From an uncultured Eubacteriales bacterium (GTDB lineage Bacteria; Bacillota; Clostridia; Oscillospirales; CAG-272): DNA of 64,000 bases. The position numbers and the translations under genes are program-made. Shown one piece after another: positions 17,168 through 25,256 of the stretch; positions within the stretch are counted from its first letter, which is position 1, and each line of letters starts with the position of its first letter. The notes beneath the pieces were generated by a model. That model was not told the origin of the DNA. It did not search any database and saw only the letters and a list, made by a program, of their open reading frames with translations. The DNA lies in assembly GCA_934525675.1 (NCBI GenBank), contig CAKSZH010000005.1:62001-126000 (forward strand), given 5' to 3'.

Positions 17168-17243
17168 GCGCCCATAGCTCAGCGGATAGAGTGCCCGGCT
17201 ACGAACCGGTAGGTCGAGGGTTCGAACCCCCCTGGGCGCGCCA
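17168..17243 (+). tRNA. tRNA-Arg (ACG)
   Basis: Complete cloverleaf: acceptor GCGCCCA/TGGGCGC, D arm AGCTCAGCGGATAGAGT, anticodon loop CTACGAA (ACG at 17201-17203, read as ICG), T loop TTCGAAC and encoded CCA. The outermost anticodon-stem pair appears to be C-T, a minor irregularity. Confidence 0.95.
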
Positions 17244-17275
17244 AAAATCCTGCACATTTGTGCAGGATTTTTATT
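17243..17275 (+). terminator. Terminator of tRNA-Arg
   Basis: AATCCTGCACA pairs with TGTGCAGGATT directly after the CCA and is followed by TTTATTTT. Confidence 0.8.
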
Positions 17276-17737
17276 TTGCGTTCTGCCGGGACAGGGAGCC
17301 TTGCCCGTCGGTCCGGGTTCTCCGGGCTTCTGCCGGAGTATGACCGTTTATATTTGCACATCAGATAGTCAGGGCTTCCGTCGTCTCCCGGTCAGGGGAT
17401 GTCGGAAGCCTTGTGATTTTCCGAGATCCGTTCGCCGGGCGCGGGCAATGGTTTTTTACGGATCTGCAGTCACGGCAGAAATTCTTTGCGTTCCGGTACA
17501 CGCAGGCGCGTTATGATATGGGTCACCACGGGGGCGCCGTGTGGAAACCAGCATCTCCGCTACACGGATCGAATCGATTCGCCTTGCCGGGAAATCGGAC
17601 ACGAGCCGCGTTGCTGTCATGGGCACGGGTAGTGTCGTGAGGCACGATGCCGCGTGTTGCGGTATCCGTCCTTTCGACGTCCTGCCGGGCGGGACAGAGC
17701 GGGTAGGCAATCCCGGATGCGGCTCCGGTTTGCACCA
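17276..17737. other. GC-rich stretch without a recognisable gene
   Basis: Only short frames with arginine/proline-rich, atypical composition occur on both strands. I see no ribosome binding sites, RNA genes or repeats here. Confidence 0.5.
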
Positions 17738-18259
17738 TCAGTATTTTACGAACCCGAACCCCGGATGAAGAATATCAAATATCAAAACAAACAGAATAAA
17801 CAGCATAATGCCCACAAGGCACCAGAACAGCCGCACAATCCATTCGTCCTTTTTCTTCAACGCGTTTTTGTAGAAGTTTATCATGTCCTCGTAGTATTTT
17901 TCATAGGAGAAATTTTCGTCCGACGGCGGTGCGGATGAGGCGGAAACGTCCCGTTCCGGAACAGCTGGCTGTTTGTTTCCCGGTACAGACGAAGCGTCTG
18001 ACCCGTCAGCCGTAGCCGGTGCGGTCCCGGTGTTTTTGCCCGGATTTCCCGCTGTTTTGGCGGTGTTTTCTTCATTCAGAAAATCGGCGACGGAACCGCC
18101 CATCGCCCGCGCCATGGAGACGACCGTGGCGATTGTGGGATTGGGCGTTTTGCCGGAGAAAATCCTTGCGACGGTACTTTCCGGAATGTTGCTTTTCTCA
18201 GCGATCTGCTGATTGGTCATGTGTGATTTTTCTTTCAATTGCTTCAGCTTTTCTATCAT
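17738..18259 (-). CDS. XRE-family regulator with a C-terminal membrane anchor
   Basis: 173 residues, with AAGAAGGTGAAATC before ATG 18259. An HTH occupies about 1-62 (HMTNQQIAEKSNIPESTVAR). A low-complexity Ala/Pro/Ser/Thr linker follows (about 65-112), then a helix (YEKYYEDMINFYKNAL) and one strong transmembrane segment near 143-166 (LFWCLVGIMLFILFVLIF). The architecture places a DNA-binding domain on the inner face of the membrane, as in several membrane-tethered XRE regulators of Clostridia. Target genes are unknown. Confidence 0.82.
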   Translation of the reverse strand: MIEKLKQLKEKSHMTNQQIAEKSNIPESTVARIFSGKTPNPTIATVVSMARAMGGSVADFLNEENTAKTAGNPGKNTGTAPATADGSDASSVPGNKQPAVPERDVSASSAPPSDENFSYEKYYEDMINFYKNALKKKDEWIVRLFWCLVGIMLFILFVLIFDILHPGFGFVKY

Positions 18260-18763
18260 CTGATTTCACCTTCTTAAATCCGTATTCCAAGCGTAATTTT
18301 ATCCCGTAACGCCCCGGACCCCGGCTTCGGGCCGATCGGAAACATCAGCCCGGATGACAATAGACAGTACAAAAAGCAAATTCGGTTGAAAAAAGCCAAA
18401 AATGATACGTTTTTTCGGAAGCCATACGAAAATTCGGTTTCCCAATCGCAAAGTTGGGGGACCGATTTGCAAACTTGCGTATTGAAACCCGGTTGGTCGC
18501 ATGCTATCATGAATTTGCCGGAAACGAAATGCGGGAGATAAAATTGGGTCTTTGTCAATGGAACATTGAAAAGAAAATCATGGTTACAGTATATACCTGA
18601 TTTCTCGAAATGTAAATATTTTTTACTGAATAGGATATTTTATCCTATATCAGGGACGCACTTCATTTTCGCGCAATGGTACACAAGGAGGGTAGAACAG
18701 AGGCTCTATGGTAAAAAGTACGCGAAATTTTTCATGACAAAATATCGAAAGGCGGAAAACAGA
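18260..18763. other. Intergenic region between divergent small genes
   Basis: It holds the leaders of the minus-strand XRE gene and the plus-strand DUF6514-like gene. Two near-matching motifs, CGCAAAGTT (near 18449) and AAACTTGCG (near 18470), form an imperfect inverted pair that could be an XRE operator. The perfect palindrome at 18630-18648 is listed separately. Apparent upstream extensions of the DUF6514 frame lack coding character. Confidence 0.4.
18630..18648. promoter_or_regulatory. Perfect palindrome, possible operator
   Basis: ATAGGATA-TTT-TATCCTAT, an 8-bp inverted repeat with a 3-nt centre, about 115 nt upstream of the DUF6514-like gene. It is not followed by a T-run, so it is more likely a protein-binding site than a terminator. 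Confidence 0.4.
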
Positions 18764-18991
18764 ATGACGTACACCTACTGTATGAGAAAAGACAAAGTAC
18801 ATGATGAGAGACAGAACGAACACACGACTTACGGAATCGCAGCGATCGATTCCGACGGGGAAACAGTCCTGAGTTTTCCGGACGTATTTTTTGACCGGAA
18901 AAGAGCGGAGCGTTTTGTACGGATATGCAATGAGGGTGGTTTATCTTCCGTCCACCTCCCGGATGTGCTGGAGGACGCGCTTGTCGAATGA
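18764..18991 (+). CDS. DUF6514-like small protein
   Basis: 75 residues from ATG 18764, with AAAGGCGG upstream. The sequence has the typical frame of this small Clostridia family: a polar N-terminal strand, YGIAAIDSDGETVLSFPDVF, a basic helix, and the ending LSSVHLPDVLEDAL. A longer frame opens at 18566, but its first 66 residues look non-coding and lack a ribosome binding site. Function is unknown. Confidence 0.7.
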   Translation: MTYTYCMRKDKVHDERQNEHTTYGIAAIDSDGETVLSFPDVFFDRKRAERFVRICNEGGLSSVHLPDVLEDALVE

Positions 18992-19251
18992 GGAGCAGGA
19001 GGCTTTTCAAAGAGGAGCCGCTTCCGGGAGGTGCGAAGTCTTGAACAGCCGGTCGGAAACGAATTGCTTCCCGATATTACAAAATATAACAAAACATGAT
19101 ATCATACAGCTGTACAACTTCTTATCTCATATATGTTTGCCACCGCAAGCGGCATTTCATCGAGAAGCGGAGTTCTCGCCCGCTTTTCATTGGGACACAC
19201 GGTGTTGCAAAAATTTAAATGCAGAGTGCGAAGACTGTACAAGGAAGCACT

Positions 19252-19476
19252 ATGAGAAAAAGGCTATCCGGACTGAAATCGCTCAATTGGCGACTATGGA
19301 TTTCCCTTTGCGCTCTTGCTTTAATTCCCGCGGTCTATCAGACGGTTAAAACCTTCCTGATATCCGCCGGCGGACAAGCCGGTGTATTTGACATCATCGG
19401 GCAGATGGAGTGATTTGACCTGATGAACGAAACCTTGCAGGCGTTTCTGATTGTGCCGCTGTGTTCTTTTGTGATG
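19252..19476 (+). pseudogene. MATE-family efflux transporter, N-terminal remnant with nonsense codon
   Basis: ATG 19252 (AAGGAAG upstream) begins a typical MATE first helix (LNWRLWISLCALALIPAVYQ, then TVKTFLI) and GQME. A TGA at 19411-19413 stands where relatives have Trp, and the same frame continues with FDLMNETLQAFLIVPLCSF. After about 19470 the similarity ends and the frame runs through unrelated sequence to 19647. The other ten or so helices are absent, so this is a broken gene. Confidence 0.65.
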
Positions 19477-19678
19477 GCGGAGAGCTGGAGGAGCGACAGC
19501 CAGTTCCCCGCATGCTTCGCGATCTCCGCTTTCACGTCATCCGGCGCGGCAACTTTTTCGTTTTCCGCCGTTTCCGTCACAATCCCGTTTTTCTCCGGCG
19601 ACCGGATCACGTCGCAAAGGCTTTCCGGTGAGCTGCAATCCTTTTGATGGGACTTACCCAAAACAGACTAGGTTCTCC

Positions 19679-20329
19679 TTATGCACCCCGTTTCTGACCG
19701 GCAGAAATGTTCCGGCTTTGGTATGTGGCCCGGTCAGCCGTTTTTTTAAATAAATTTCTCAGTGTAAACAGGTGATTGCGCTGTACCTCGGACAGATCGG
19801 ATTCGTTTGCAGAGCCCGCTTCAAAAAGCGGAATGTGCTCGTGCGATGCAAAGCGTTCTTCTTCGCTCGACGGATCCCGGCAATCCAGATCAATTGCAAG
19901 GTAACACTCATCCGAGATGTCGCTTTTGTTTACGGGATGTGGCAACGCTTCGACAACAGCGTACCCGCTCCGATACCGGACGACCCCGCCCACCCGAAAC
20001 AGGACCGGAAGGTTACAGCATTCCATAAATGGGAAGGACGGTGCGCTGTCGGGACGATGAGCGTCATATATACGCTGTGTGGCTTTGGAAACGTTTCCAT
20101 GCCACCGGATGTCGTGAATGGCGGTTTTCAATAGCTTCCTTTCATACGGATTTGTGGTGATTGCCGCCAATTCTGCAAGCAGAGCGATCTGCTGTTTCCC
20201 GGAGGCGTTTTCGCAGATGACCGTTGCCGCCTGCATGACAGCCCAGTCCGGAGCGTGCTCTGACAGGTAGTTTCTCACCGCCGCGGACGGGATGAGAGAA
20301 ATGATTTTGTTTGTGATTTTGTCGTCCAT
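19679..20329 (-). CDS. Conserved-looking protein of unknown function
   Basis: 216 residues, ATG 20329, preceded by AAAGGAG. The first ~75 residues are helical (SLIPSAAVRNYLSEHAPDW, then ICENASGKQQIALLAELAAI), and I have the impression of similar N-termini in uncharacterised Clostridia proteins. The middle is beta-rich and acidic, and the end is helical and basic (FTLRNLFKKTADRATYQSRN). There is no signal peptide, membrane segment or catalytic motif. No operon partner is evident. Confidence 0.7.
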   Translation of the reverse strand: MDDKITNKIISLIPSAAVRNYLSEHAPDWAVMQAATVICENASGKQQIALLAELAAITTNPYERKLLKTAIHDIRWHGNVSKATQRIYDAHRPDSAPSFPFMECCNLPVLFRVGGVVRYRSGYAVVEALPHPVNKSDISDECYLAIDLDCRDPSSEEERFASHEHIPLFEAGSANESDLSEVQRNHLFTLRNLFKKTADRATYQSRNISAGQKRGA

Positions 20330-20520
20330 ATGTTCCTAACTCCTTTGCGGCAGATCAGATTACGGTTGTTTATGACAGGGATTCTTGTTTGCTCCGCCGG
20401 TACCGTTTCCGGGTGTCTTCGGGACGTACCCGCACAGGAGGCACTTTCCCGGAAGATACCGGGATAGCCGGGAATTGCGGGCGCTTGCGTGTCGGACTGA
20501 CGTGTCCCGGGTACCGCCGT

Positions 20521-21741
20521 TCATCCTCCGTGTTCCTCCAGCCAGCGCATTGCCGTATAGGCATAGACTGCGCTGCCGATGTCCAGTGCGTCGTTGTCGA
20601 ATTTCACCATTGGGTGGTGTTGGGGGTAAGCGTATCCCTTTTCGGGCTGACCTGCCGCGAGCGCCAGCATGATGGAGGGAACCTTTTCACTGACGTAGGC
20701 AAAATCCTCGGAGCCTGCCGATCCTGAAGCTCCGCCGTTCGCGCTCAGCTCTGCTACGGAAAAAGCCCTGCCCGCGCCAAGCAGCTCCCTGACATAGCGA
20801 TAGGTATCCTCGGACAGTGCCTTGTCGTTGCGAAGCGTGGGGCAACCGCTGCCGAAGGTCACCTCCGCTTCCGCGCGGAATGCTTTGGCGATCCCCGCGG
20901 CGATGTCCGTCAAGCGTTCCTTGACCTTTTTCCGCACCCCTTCATCGAAGGTGCGCAGGCTTCCGCCCATGACCGCCTCATCGGGAATGGCGTTTGCCGC
21001 TGTCCCCGCGTGAAGGGTACCGATTGTCAGCACTGCACGGTCATTCATCGCAAGCTCGCGCGTCCGGATTTCTTCCAGAGCAATGAGAATATGCGCCGCC
21101 GCGGTCAAGGGGTCAACGCCCATGTTCGGCATGGAGCCGTGACAGCCCTTTCCCCTGACGCGGATCTCGAAATAATCCGCCGCCGGGGCGCTGACGCCGG
21201 GATCCGAAACGATCACCGTACCCGGTGCAAACGGCATTCCCGCCATCACATGGATCATCAGGGCGGCATCCACCCGCGGATTTTCCAGCACGCCCGCGCG
21301 GATCATGTCACGCGAGCCTTCAAAGATTTCTTCCGCGGGCTGAAACATGAGCTTGACCGTGCCGGGGAACTCGTCCTCATGCTTTTTCAGAAGCCTTGCC
21401 GCGCCGAGCAGCATCGCCGTGTGCATGTCGTGCCCGCAGGCGTGCATACAGCCGTTCTCCGAGGCAAACTCCACGCCGGACTGCTCCCGGATCGGCAGGG
21501 CGTCCATGTCCGCGCGGAGCAGAAACACTCTGCCCGGTTTCTTTCCTCCGGCAAGAGCGGTAATGCCCGCCCTGCCGCAGGATTCCGGTGTGTAGCCCAT
21601 GCCGAGAAGCTCGGATTTGACATAAGCCAGCGTATTCTCCAGCGCAAATCCGGTCTCCGCATGCGCGTGCAGGTATTTTCGCTTTTCAGTGAGCGCCTCT
21701 TTCATCTCCGCCGCTTCACGCAGCAGTGTTTCTTTTGTCAT
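20521..21741 (-). CDS. M20-family amidohydrolase (hippurate/amino-acid deacylase type)
   Basis: 406 residues from ATG 21741, chosen because GGGAGGAG lies 8 nt upstream; the longer frame to 21870 lacks one. It is a zinc-dependent aminoacylase of the M20D group: LLRADMDALPI, the metal-binding HACGHDMH, FQPAEEIFEGSRDMI with the catalytic Glu, HVMAGMPFAPG, and a C-terminal GSEDFAYVSEKVPS. Likely substrates are N-acyl amino acids or N-acyl-diaminopimelate; the sequence does not decide. It is cytoplasmic, as no signal is present. Although dapA/dapB lie 15 kb away, this copy stands alone. Confidence 0.9.
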   Translation of the reverse strand: MTKETLLREAAEMKEALTEKRKYLHAHAETGFALENTLAYVKSELLGMGYTPESCGRAGITALAGGKKPGRVFLLRADMDALPIREQSGVEFASENGCMHACGHDMHTAMLLGAARLLKKHEDEFPGTVKLMFQPAEEIFEGSRDMIRAGVLENPRVDAALMIHVMAGMPFAPGTVIVSDPGVSAPAADYFEIRVRGKGCHGSMPNMGVDPLTAAAHILIALEEIRTRELAMNDRAVLTIGTLHAGTAANAIPDEAVMGGSLRTFDEGVRKKVKERLTDIAAGIAKAFRAEAEVTFGSGCPTLRNDKALSEDTYRYVRELLGAGRAFSVAELSANGGASGSAGSEDFAYVSEKVPSIMLALAAGQPEKGYAYPQHHPMVKFDNDALDIGSAVYAYTAMRWLEEHGG

Positions 21742-21921
21742 CGGTATCACTCCTCCCGGTTCCGCCTGTCGACGACGGAACCCGTTTTGCTCTGTTTCTG
21801 AATTCAGTATTCCCGGAATGACCGAAGGTATTTCCGTAAATTCTCCGGGACATGGCGGGTGCGGCGCCATTCTTCGGGGTACCCCCGCCGGATTGCACCG
21901 TTTTCTTCATATTGATAAACG

Positions 21922-21962
21922 CTTTGGGACTGTCCCACCCTTGCGGCGGGACAGTCCCAAAG
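21922..21962. terminator. 15-bp perfect hairpin after the kinase gene
   Basis: CTTTGGGACTGTCCC (21922-21936) pairs with GGGACAGTCCCAAAG (21948-21962) around an 11-nt loop. It lies 5 nt beyond the stop of the minus-strand STAS-kinase gene. A strict T-run is missing, so it may protect the 3' end of the mRNA or be a repeat rather than a classical terminator. Confidence 0.5.
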
Positions 21963-21966
21963 TCGA

Positions 21967-23154
21967 TCAGTATGCTTTTTTTTGTGCTTCTTCCTCCCGC
22001 CTGACAAACGGGATCAGATCTTCCCGGAGGAATCCGAGCGCGCGGTTTCTCATCGCCTCGCCCCAGCGGTCTCCCTTGAGCATACTTGCGCAGGCACGGA
22101 ACCAGGCAAGCGGGCGGAGCCATTTTGCGTCGGGGCAGATTCCTTCCGCTTCTTCAATCGTATCGCATCCGAAATAGCCGCGGAAGAATTTGTTCCAAAT
22201 CTCGGTCACTTCCTCGGTCGGCATCTTGTAAAAGGCGTAATACTCCTCGGCGGGCGCGGCGTATACCATGGAGAACAGAATCCGGGAAATGTCAAACATC
22301 GGGGTTCCCGTGGACAATTCGCCCATATCGATCAGGCAGCATTCGCCGTCCTGCACCATAATGTTGTTGACGTTCAGGTCGCCGTGAATGCAGGTGTCCT
22401 TCTCAGGTACAAGATCCAGAAAACGGTGCAGCATGGCGCGCTCCCCGTCCGTGATTCCCGTGATGTTTTCAATGTCCGCGCGGTTGATGTCCTTGAAGGA
22501 CGGAATCTCCGGGTCGTGCGTATGGATCGCGTGCACCTTTTTGCAGGTATCGACGTACATCGCCACATATTCGTCCAGCTTTGTACGGTCGGCGCGGATG
22601 AGCTCTCCCAGCGTTTTGGAGCGGATCAGCTCGTACACAACGCCCCGTCTGCCATTTGCCTCCACAATATCGTAAGAAATCGCGGTCGGAATCCCCATGA
22701 CAAACGCTTTTTTGGAAAGCGCCTTTTCGTGCTCGATAAATGCGGGATCGGTGTTTCCGTAATACAGTTTGATGATGGTTTCGTCATCGATACGGTAGCA
22801 CTCGCCGCACGCGCCGCGACCGATTACCTCGCATCCGTCCACGCTGATTTTCCGGCATGCGGGCGTGATTTCCATGATTTCCGAGAAACCCGTCATGTCA
22901 AACACATCCATCACTTCGCTGTTTGCGCCCGTAATGCGGAACGGCTTTCCTCCGCACCGCTTTTTCAGGCTGAGAATGACGCGCAGTCCCGCACTGGATA
23001 TGTATTCAAGCCCCGAGACGTCAAGCACGACCTCTTCCGCCTCTCCCGGCAGTGCCGAAAGCATCCCGCCGAAGTCTGCGGCATTGGCGGAATTGACGAT
23101 TCCCTTGACGGAAGCGATCGCTTTTTCTTTCTGAATGTCAATGGTTACCTGCAT
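21967..23154 (-). CDS. STAS domain fused to an aminoglycoside-phosphotransferase-like kinase
   Basis: 395 residues, AAAGGAGAG before ATG 23154. Residues 1-100 are a STAS domain (anti-sigma antagonist fold) with the phosphorylatable serine motif DVSGLEYISSAGLRVIL. Residues 108-350 are an APH/choline-kinase-like fold: glycine loop IGRGACGECYRI, a Lys in TIIKLYYG, the catalytic loop CIHGDLNVNNIMV and LIDMGE in place of DFG. The kinase part resembles the TIGR02172 group, which has no proven antibiotic substrate. The start overlaps the end of the HD gene by 17 nt. The fusion suggests a small-molecule kinase wired to a STAS switch; the substrate is unknown. Confidence 0.82.
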   Translation of the reverse strand: MQVTIDIQKEKAIASVKGIVNSANAADFGGMLSALPGEAEEVVLDVSGLEYISSAGLRVILSLKKRCGGKPFRITGANSEVMDVFDMTGFSEIMEITPACRKISVDGCEVIGRGACGECYRIDDETIIKLYYGNTDPAFIEHEKALSKKAFVMGIPTAISYDIVEANGRRGVVYELIRSKTLGELIRADRTKLDEYVAMYVDTCKKVHAIHTHDPEIPSFKDINRADIENITGITDGERAMLHRFLDLVPEKDTCIHGDLNVNNIMVQDGECCLIDMGELSTGTPMFDISRILFSMVYAAPAEEYYAFYKMPTEEVTEIWNKFFRGYFGCDTIEEAEGICPDAKWLRPLAWFRACASMLKGDRWGEAMRNRALGFLREDLIPFVRREEEAQKKAY

Positions 23155-23704
23155 GGTTTTCTCTCCTTTTACAAAATACCGTTTCCACGGTTTCCGTCAG
23201 TTCCTTATACATCGGAAGGTCGGAAAGCTGCGCGAGCGCTTCCGCACAGCCGCGGTACAGCCATTCCTGCTCTTCTTTGCCGCGCTTGAATCTGGCAAAG
23301 ACCGCTGTCTCGCCCTCCCGTTCCAGATCCTCGCTGATATCGCGGAGATTGGACAATTTGTCGGCGCAAACGAGCATGGCGCATTGCCTGTCGCATCCCG
23401 CAAGCGCGCGCAGATCCTCCTGCTTCCGCTCTTTCCAGGAAAGCGACTTGTTCTCCGTATCAAACAGAACCAGCCGCAGAACTTCCTTACCGAACTGTTT
23501 CTCCAACACCTCCGGCAGGACCCCGCCGTCCTCAATGGCATCGTGCAGAAGTCCTGCGCAAATCAGGCTGTCATCCGCCCCGTTTTTTGCAAGTTCGATC
23601 GCCACGGAGAACGGGTGCGTAAGATACGGTTTTCCGTCCTTGCGTGTCTGCTCCGCGTGTGCCCGCATGGCGAGCAGGAACGCGCGATTTATCATATCTG
23701 CCAT
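23138..23704 (-). CDS. HD-domain hydrolase of the RelA/SpoT type, single domain
   Basis: 188 residues. An HD domain spans about 5-130: HAEQTRKDGKPYLTHPFSVA, then LLHDAIEDGG (metal-binding His-Asp plus the ED pair) and CADKLSNLRDI (third conserved Asp). This is the hydrolase half of (p)ppGpp enzymes without synthetase or TGS/ACT domains, similar in size to small alarmone hydrolases (Mesh1-like). It might cleave alarmones or another nucleotide. The downstream STAS-kinase gene overlaps it, so the two are translated together and probably work in one signalling step. Confidence 0.82.
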   Translation of the reverse strand: MADMINRAFLLAMRAHAEQTRKDGKPYLTHPFSVAIELAKNGADDSLICAGLLHDAIEDGGVLPEVLEKQFGKEVLRLVLFDTENKSLSWKERKQEDLRALAGCDRQCAMLVCADKLSNLRDISEDLEREGETAVFARFKRGKEEQEWLYRGCAEALAQLSDLPMYKELTETVETVFCKRRENHAGNH

Positions 23705-23856
23705 CTTAAAATACCACCGTACCTGTTCTGTTTATTTGCCGGTTGCCAAAAAGGCTCCGCTCTCATTATAACACAGGAAAGTGCCGGAGCGCAACACTTA
23801 ACGGTATTTTTTTGGTTCCCCTGTCCGGAGGACGCTGACCGGCTCACGCAGCAGGG

Positions 23857-24258
23857 TCACACGATTTCCTTCAGGTTATTCAGAAACGGCAGCAGTGCGC
23901 TCTGGCCTGCGTCCAATGTAAAATTCAGTTTCTGCGTCATCGGATCGTCATACAGTTCTCCGGAGATCGTAAGGTGCCCGGCTTTATCAAGGGACAGAGA
24001 AAAATGACTGCCGTAGTACAGGACGCGGAGTGTGGCTGTATCGCGTCTGAATCCGTACAACTCTTCGAACTGCGTCAGGAAGGTGTGAAGCTCCGCTACG
24101 GAAAATTCACAGTTTGCGGTTCCCGAGAACATCCCGGACTGCACCCGCACATCAAAAAACAGGCTCTTTGTAATCAGGGGAGCGTCGCGGTAAACATCGG
24201 TGTATGTAAAGGTCAAACAGCCGTTTCCGGATCGCAATTCGGCGGGTATATGTTCCGT
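23857..24258 (-). CDS. Small beta-rich protein (WapI-like?), start codon apparently ACG
   Basis: The safe frame from TTG 24237 gives 126 residues, but that TTG is 28 nt from GGAGG, too far. The same frame extends upstream to ACG at 24258-24256, exactly 7 nt after GGAGG and followed by GAACAT, giving 133 residues. An extended -10 (TGGTATAAT, 24312-24317 on the minus strand) lies at the right distance. This suggests a normal ATG mutated to ACG. The protein (LTFTYTDVYRDAPLIT, FSVAELHTFLTQFEEL, LTISGELYDD) has the alternating beta pattern of WapI/DUF6228-like immunity proteins; that family link is tentative. Confidence 0.6.
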   Translation of the reverse strand, partial: TEHIPAELRSGNGCLTFTYTDVYRDAPLITKSLFFDVRVQSGMFSGTANCEFSVAELHTFLTQFEELYGFRRDTATLRVLYYGSHFSLSLDKAGHLTISGELYDDPMTQKLNFTLDAGQSALLPFLNNLKEIV

Positions 24259-24311
24259 GGCGGTACCTCCGTTTTTCGTTTTGTGAGAAAATCTCCGGTT
24301 GCCGATGAGAT

Positions 24312-24317
24312 ATTATA
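24312..24317 (-). promoter_or_regulatory. Extended -10 promoter, minus strand
   Basis: TGGTATAAT on the minus strand (core 24317-24312), about 55 nt before the ACG/GGAGG start region of the small protein at 23857-24258. Confidence 0.5.
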
Positions 24318-24391
24318 CCATAAATTCCGATCGAAAAAAATCCTTTTCGGCAGGGTTTCCCCGAAAATATTCCCCAATCTACTGCTTTTTC

Positions 24392-24419
24392 TTGAAACCG
24401 GTGAGTTTTGTGGTATACT
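24392..24419 (+). promoter_or_regulatory. Promoter of the alpha/beta hydrolase
   Basis: TTGAAA (24392-24397), 16-nt spacer, TATACT (24414-24419). Confidence 0.65.
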
Positions 24420-24482
24420 GAAAGAGAAAACGGTTCTTTGTGCCAAAGATGCCGGAGTCACGTACCGAAAAGGAGCAACGCC

Positions 24483-25199
24483 ATGGAAAACGTCATTACT
24501 TATGAAAATCTTTCCTCCTTCGCCTATTCCAACGACAAAAAATGCAAACAGCCGATCCGCGGGATCGTGGTCGAGTTTTTCGGGCTTGGGTGCCAGGAAA
24601 TGTTTGAGTCGCACTGGCGCGGCGACCGTTTTGCCGAGGAAGGGATTCTCTTCGTGTTCCCCTACAACAACCCGTGGAACTGGATGAACCGTCAGGCGGT
24701 GGAGATGACCGACCGGATTCTTGACGTGCTGTTTTCCGTATACGGTCTGGATTCCGCAACGCCCGTGGTCGCGTCGGGCGGAAGCATGGGCGGGCAGGGG
24801 GCGCTGGTCTACACCCGGTACGCGAAGCGCACGCCGGTCGTCTGTGTCGCAAACTGTCCGGTCTGCGACATGGTGTACCACTATTCCGAGCGACCCGATC
24901 TGCCGCGCACGCTGTACAGTGCCCTGTATCACGAGGAGGGGACCATGGAGGATGCGCTCCGGCGGATTTCCCCCCTGCACCTTGTCGGCGAAATGCCGGA
25001 TATCCCCTATCGCATTTTCCACTGCGAGGAGGATCAGTGCGTCAATCTCCACAGCCATTCCGAAAAATTTGTCGATGCCATGAAACGAAAAGGCGCCGAC
25101 ATTTCGCTTGTACGCGTGCCGGGCAGGGGACACTGCGACCTCGGCGACGAGGTGTTTGAGGAGTATCTGCGCTGCATGGAGCGGGCGATCCTGCGCTGA
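24483..25199 (+). CDS. Alpha/beta hydrolase, prolyl-oligopeptidase/esterase type
   Basis: 238 residues from ATG 24483 with AAAAGGAGCAACGCC upstream. The fold shows GIVVEFFGLGC (oxyanion region), a nucleophile elbow GGSMGG (Ser near 100), EEDQCVN (Asp) and the final GRGHCDLGDEV (His). There is no signal peptide, so the enzyme is cytoplasmic. It is transcribed alone, between its own promoter and terminator. The substrate is unknown; the class covers short peptidases, acyl esterases and deacetylases. Confidence 0.85.
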   Translation: MENVITYENLSSFAYSNDKKCKQPIRGIVVEFFGLGCQEMFESHWRGDRFAEEGILFVFPYNNPWNWMNRQAVEMTDRILDVLFSVYGLDSATPVVASGGSMGGQGALVYTRYAKRTPVVCVANCPVCDMVYHYSERPDLPRTLYSALYHEEGTMEDALRRISPLHLVGEMPDIPYRIFHCEEDQCVNLHSHSEKFVDAMKRKGADISLVRVPGRGHCDLGDEVFEEYLRCMERAILR

Positions 25200-25214
25200 C
25201 GGTCGGAAATACCG

Positions 25215-25244
25215 AAAAAGGACTGCCTGCCGGCAGTCCTTTTT
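25215..25244 (+). terminator. Intrinsic terminator after the hydrolase
   Basis: AAAAAGGACTGCC / GGCAGTCCTTTTT, 13-bp stem with TGCC loop. It also faces the end of the minus-strand DUF4956 gene and can act both ways. Confidence 0.85.
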
Positions 25245-25256
25245 GTGCGTCATGTT

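Noticed and set aside
17276..17737. Small genes in the GC-rich gap after tRNA-Arg
   Set aside because: All frames are short, Arg/Pro-rich and overlap one another; none has a start signal.
19485..19661. Minus-strand frame opposite the MATE remnant
   Set aside because: It contains a plausible helix (VKAEIAKHAGNWLSLLQL) but no ribosome site and it runs into the antisense of the MATE remnant; not supported as a gene.
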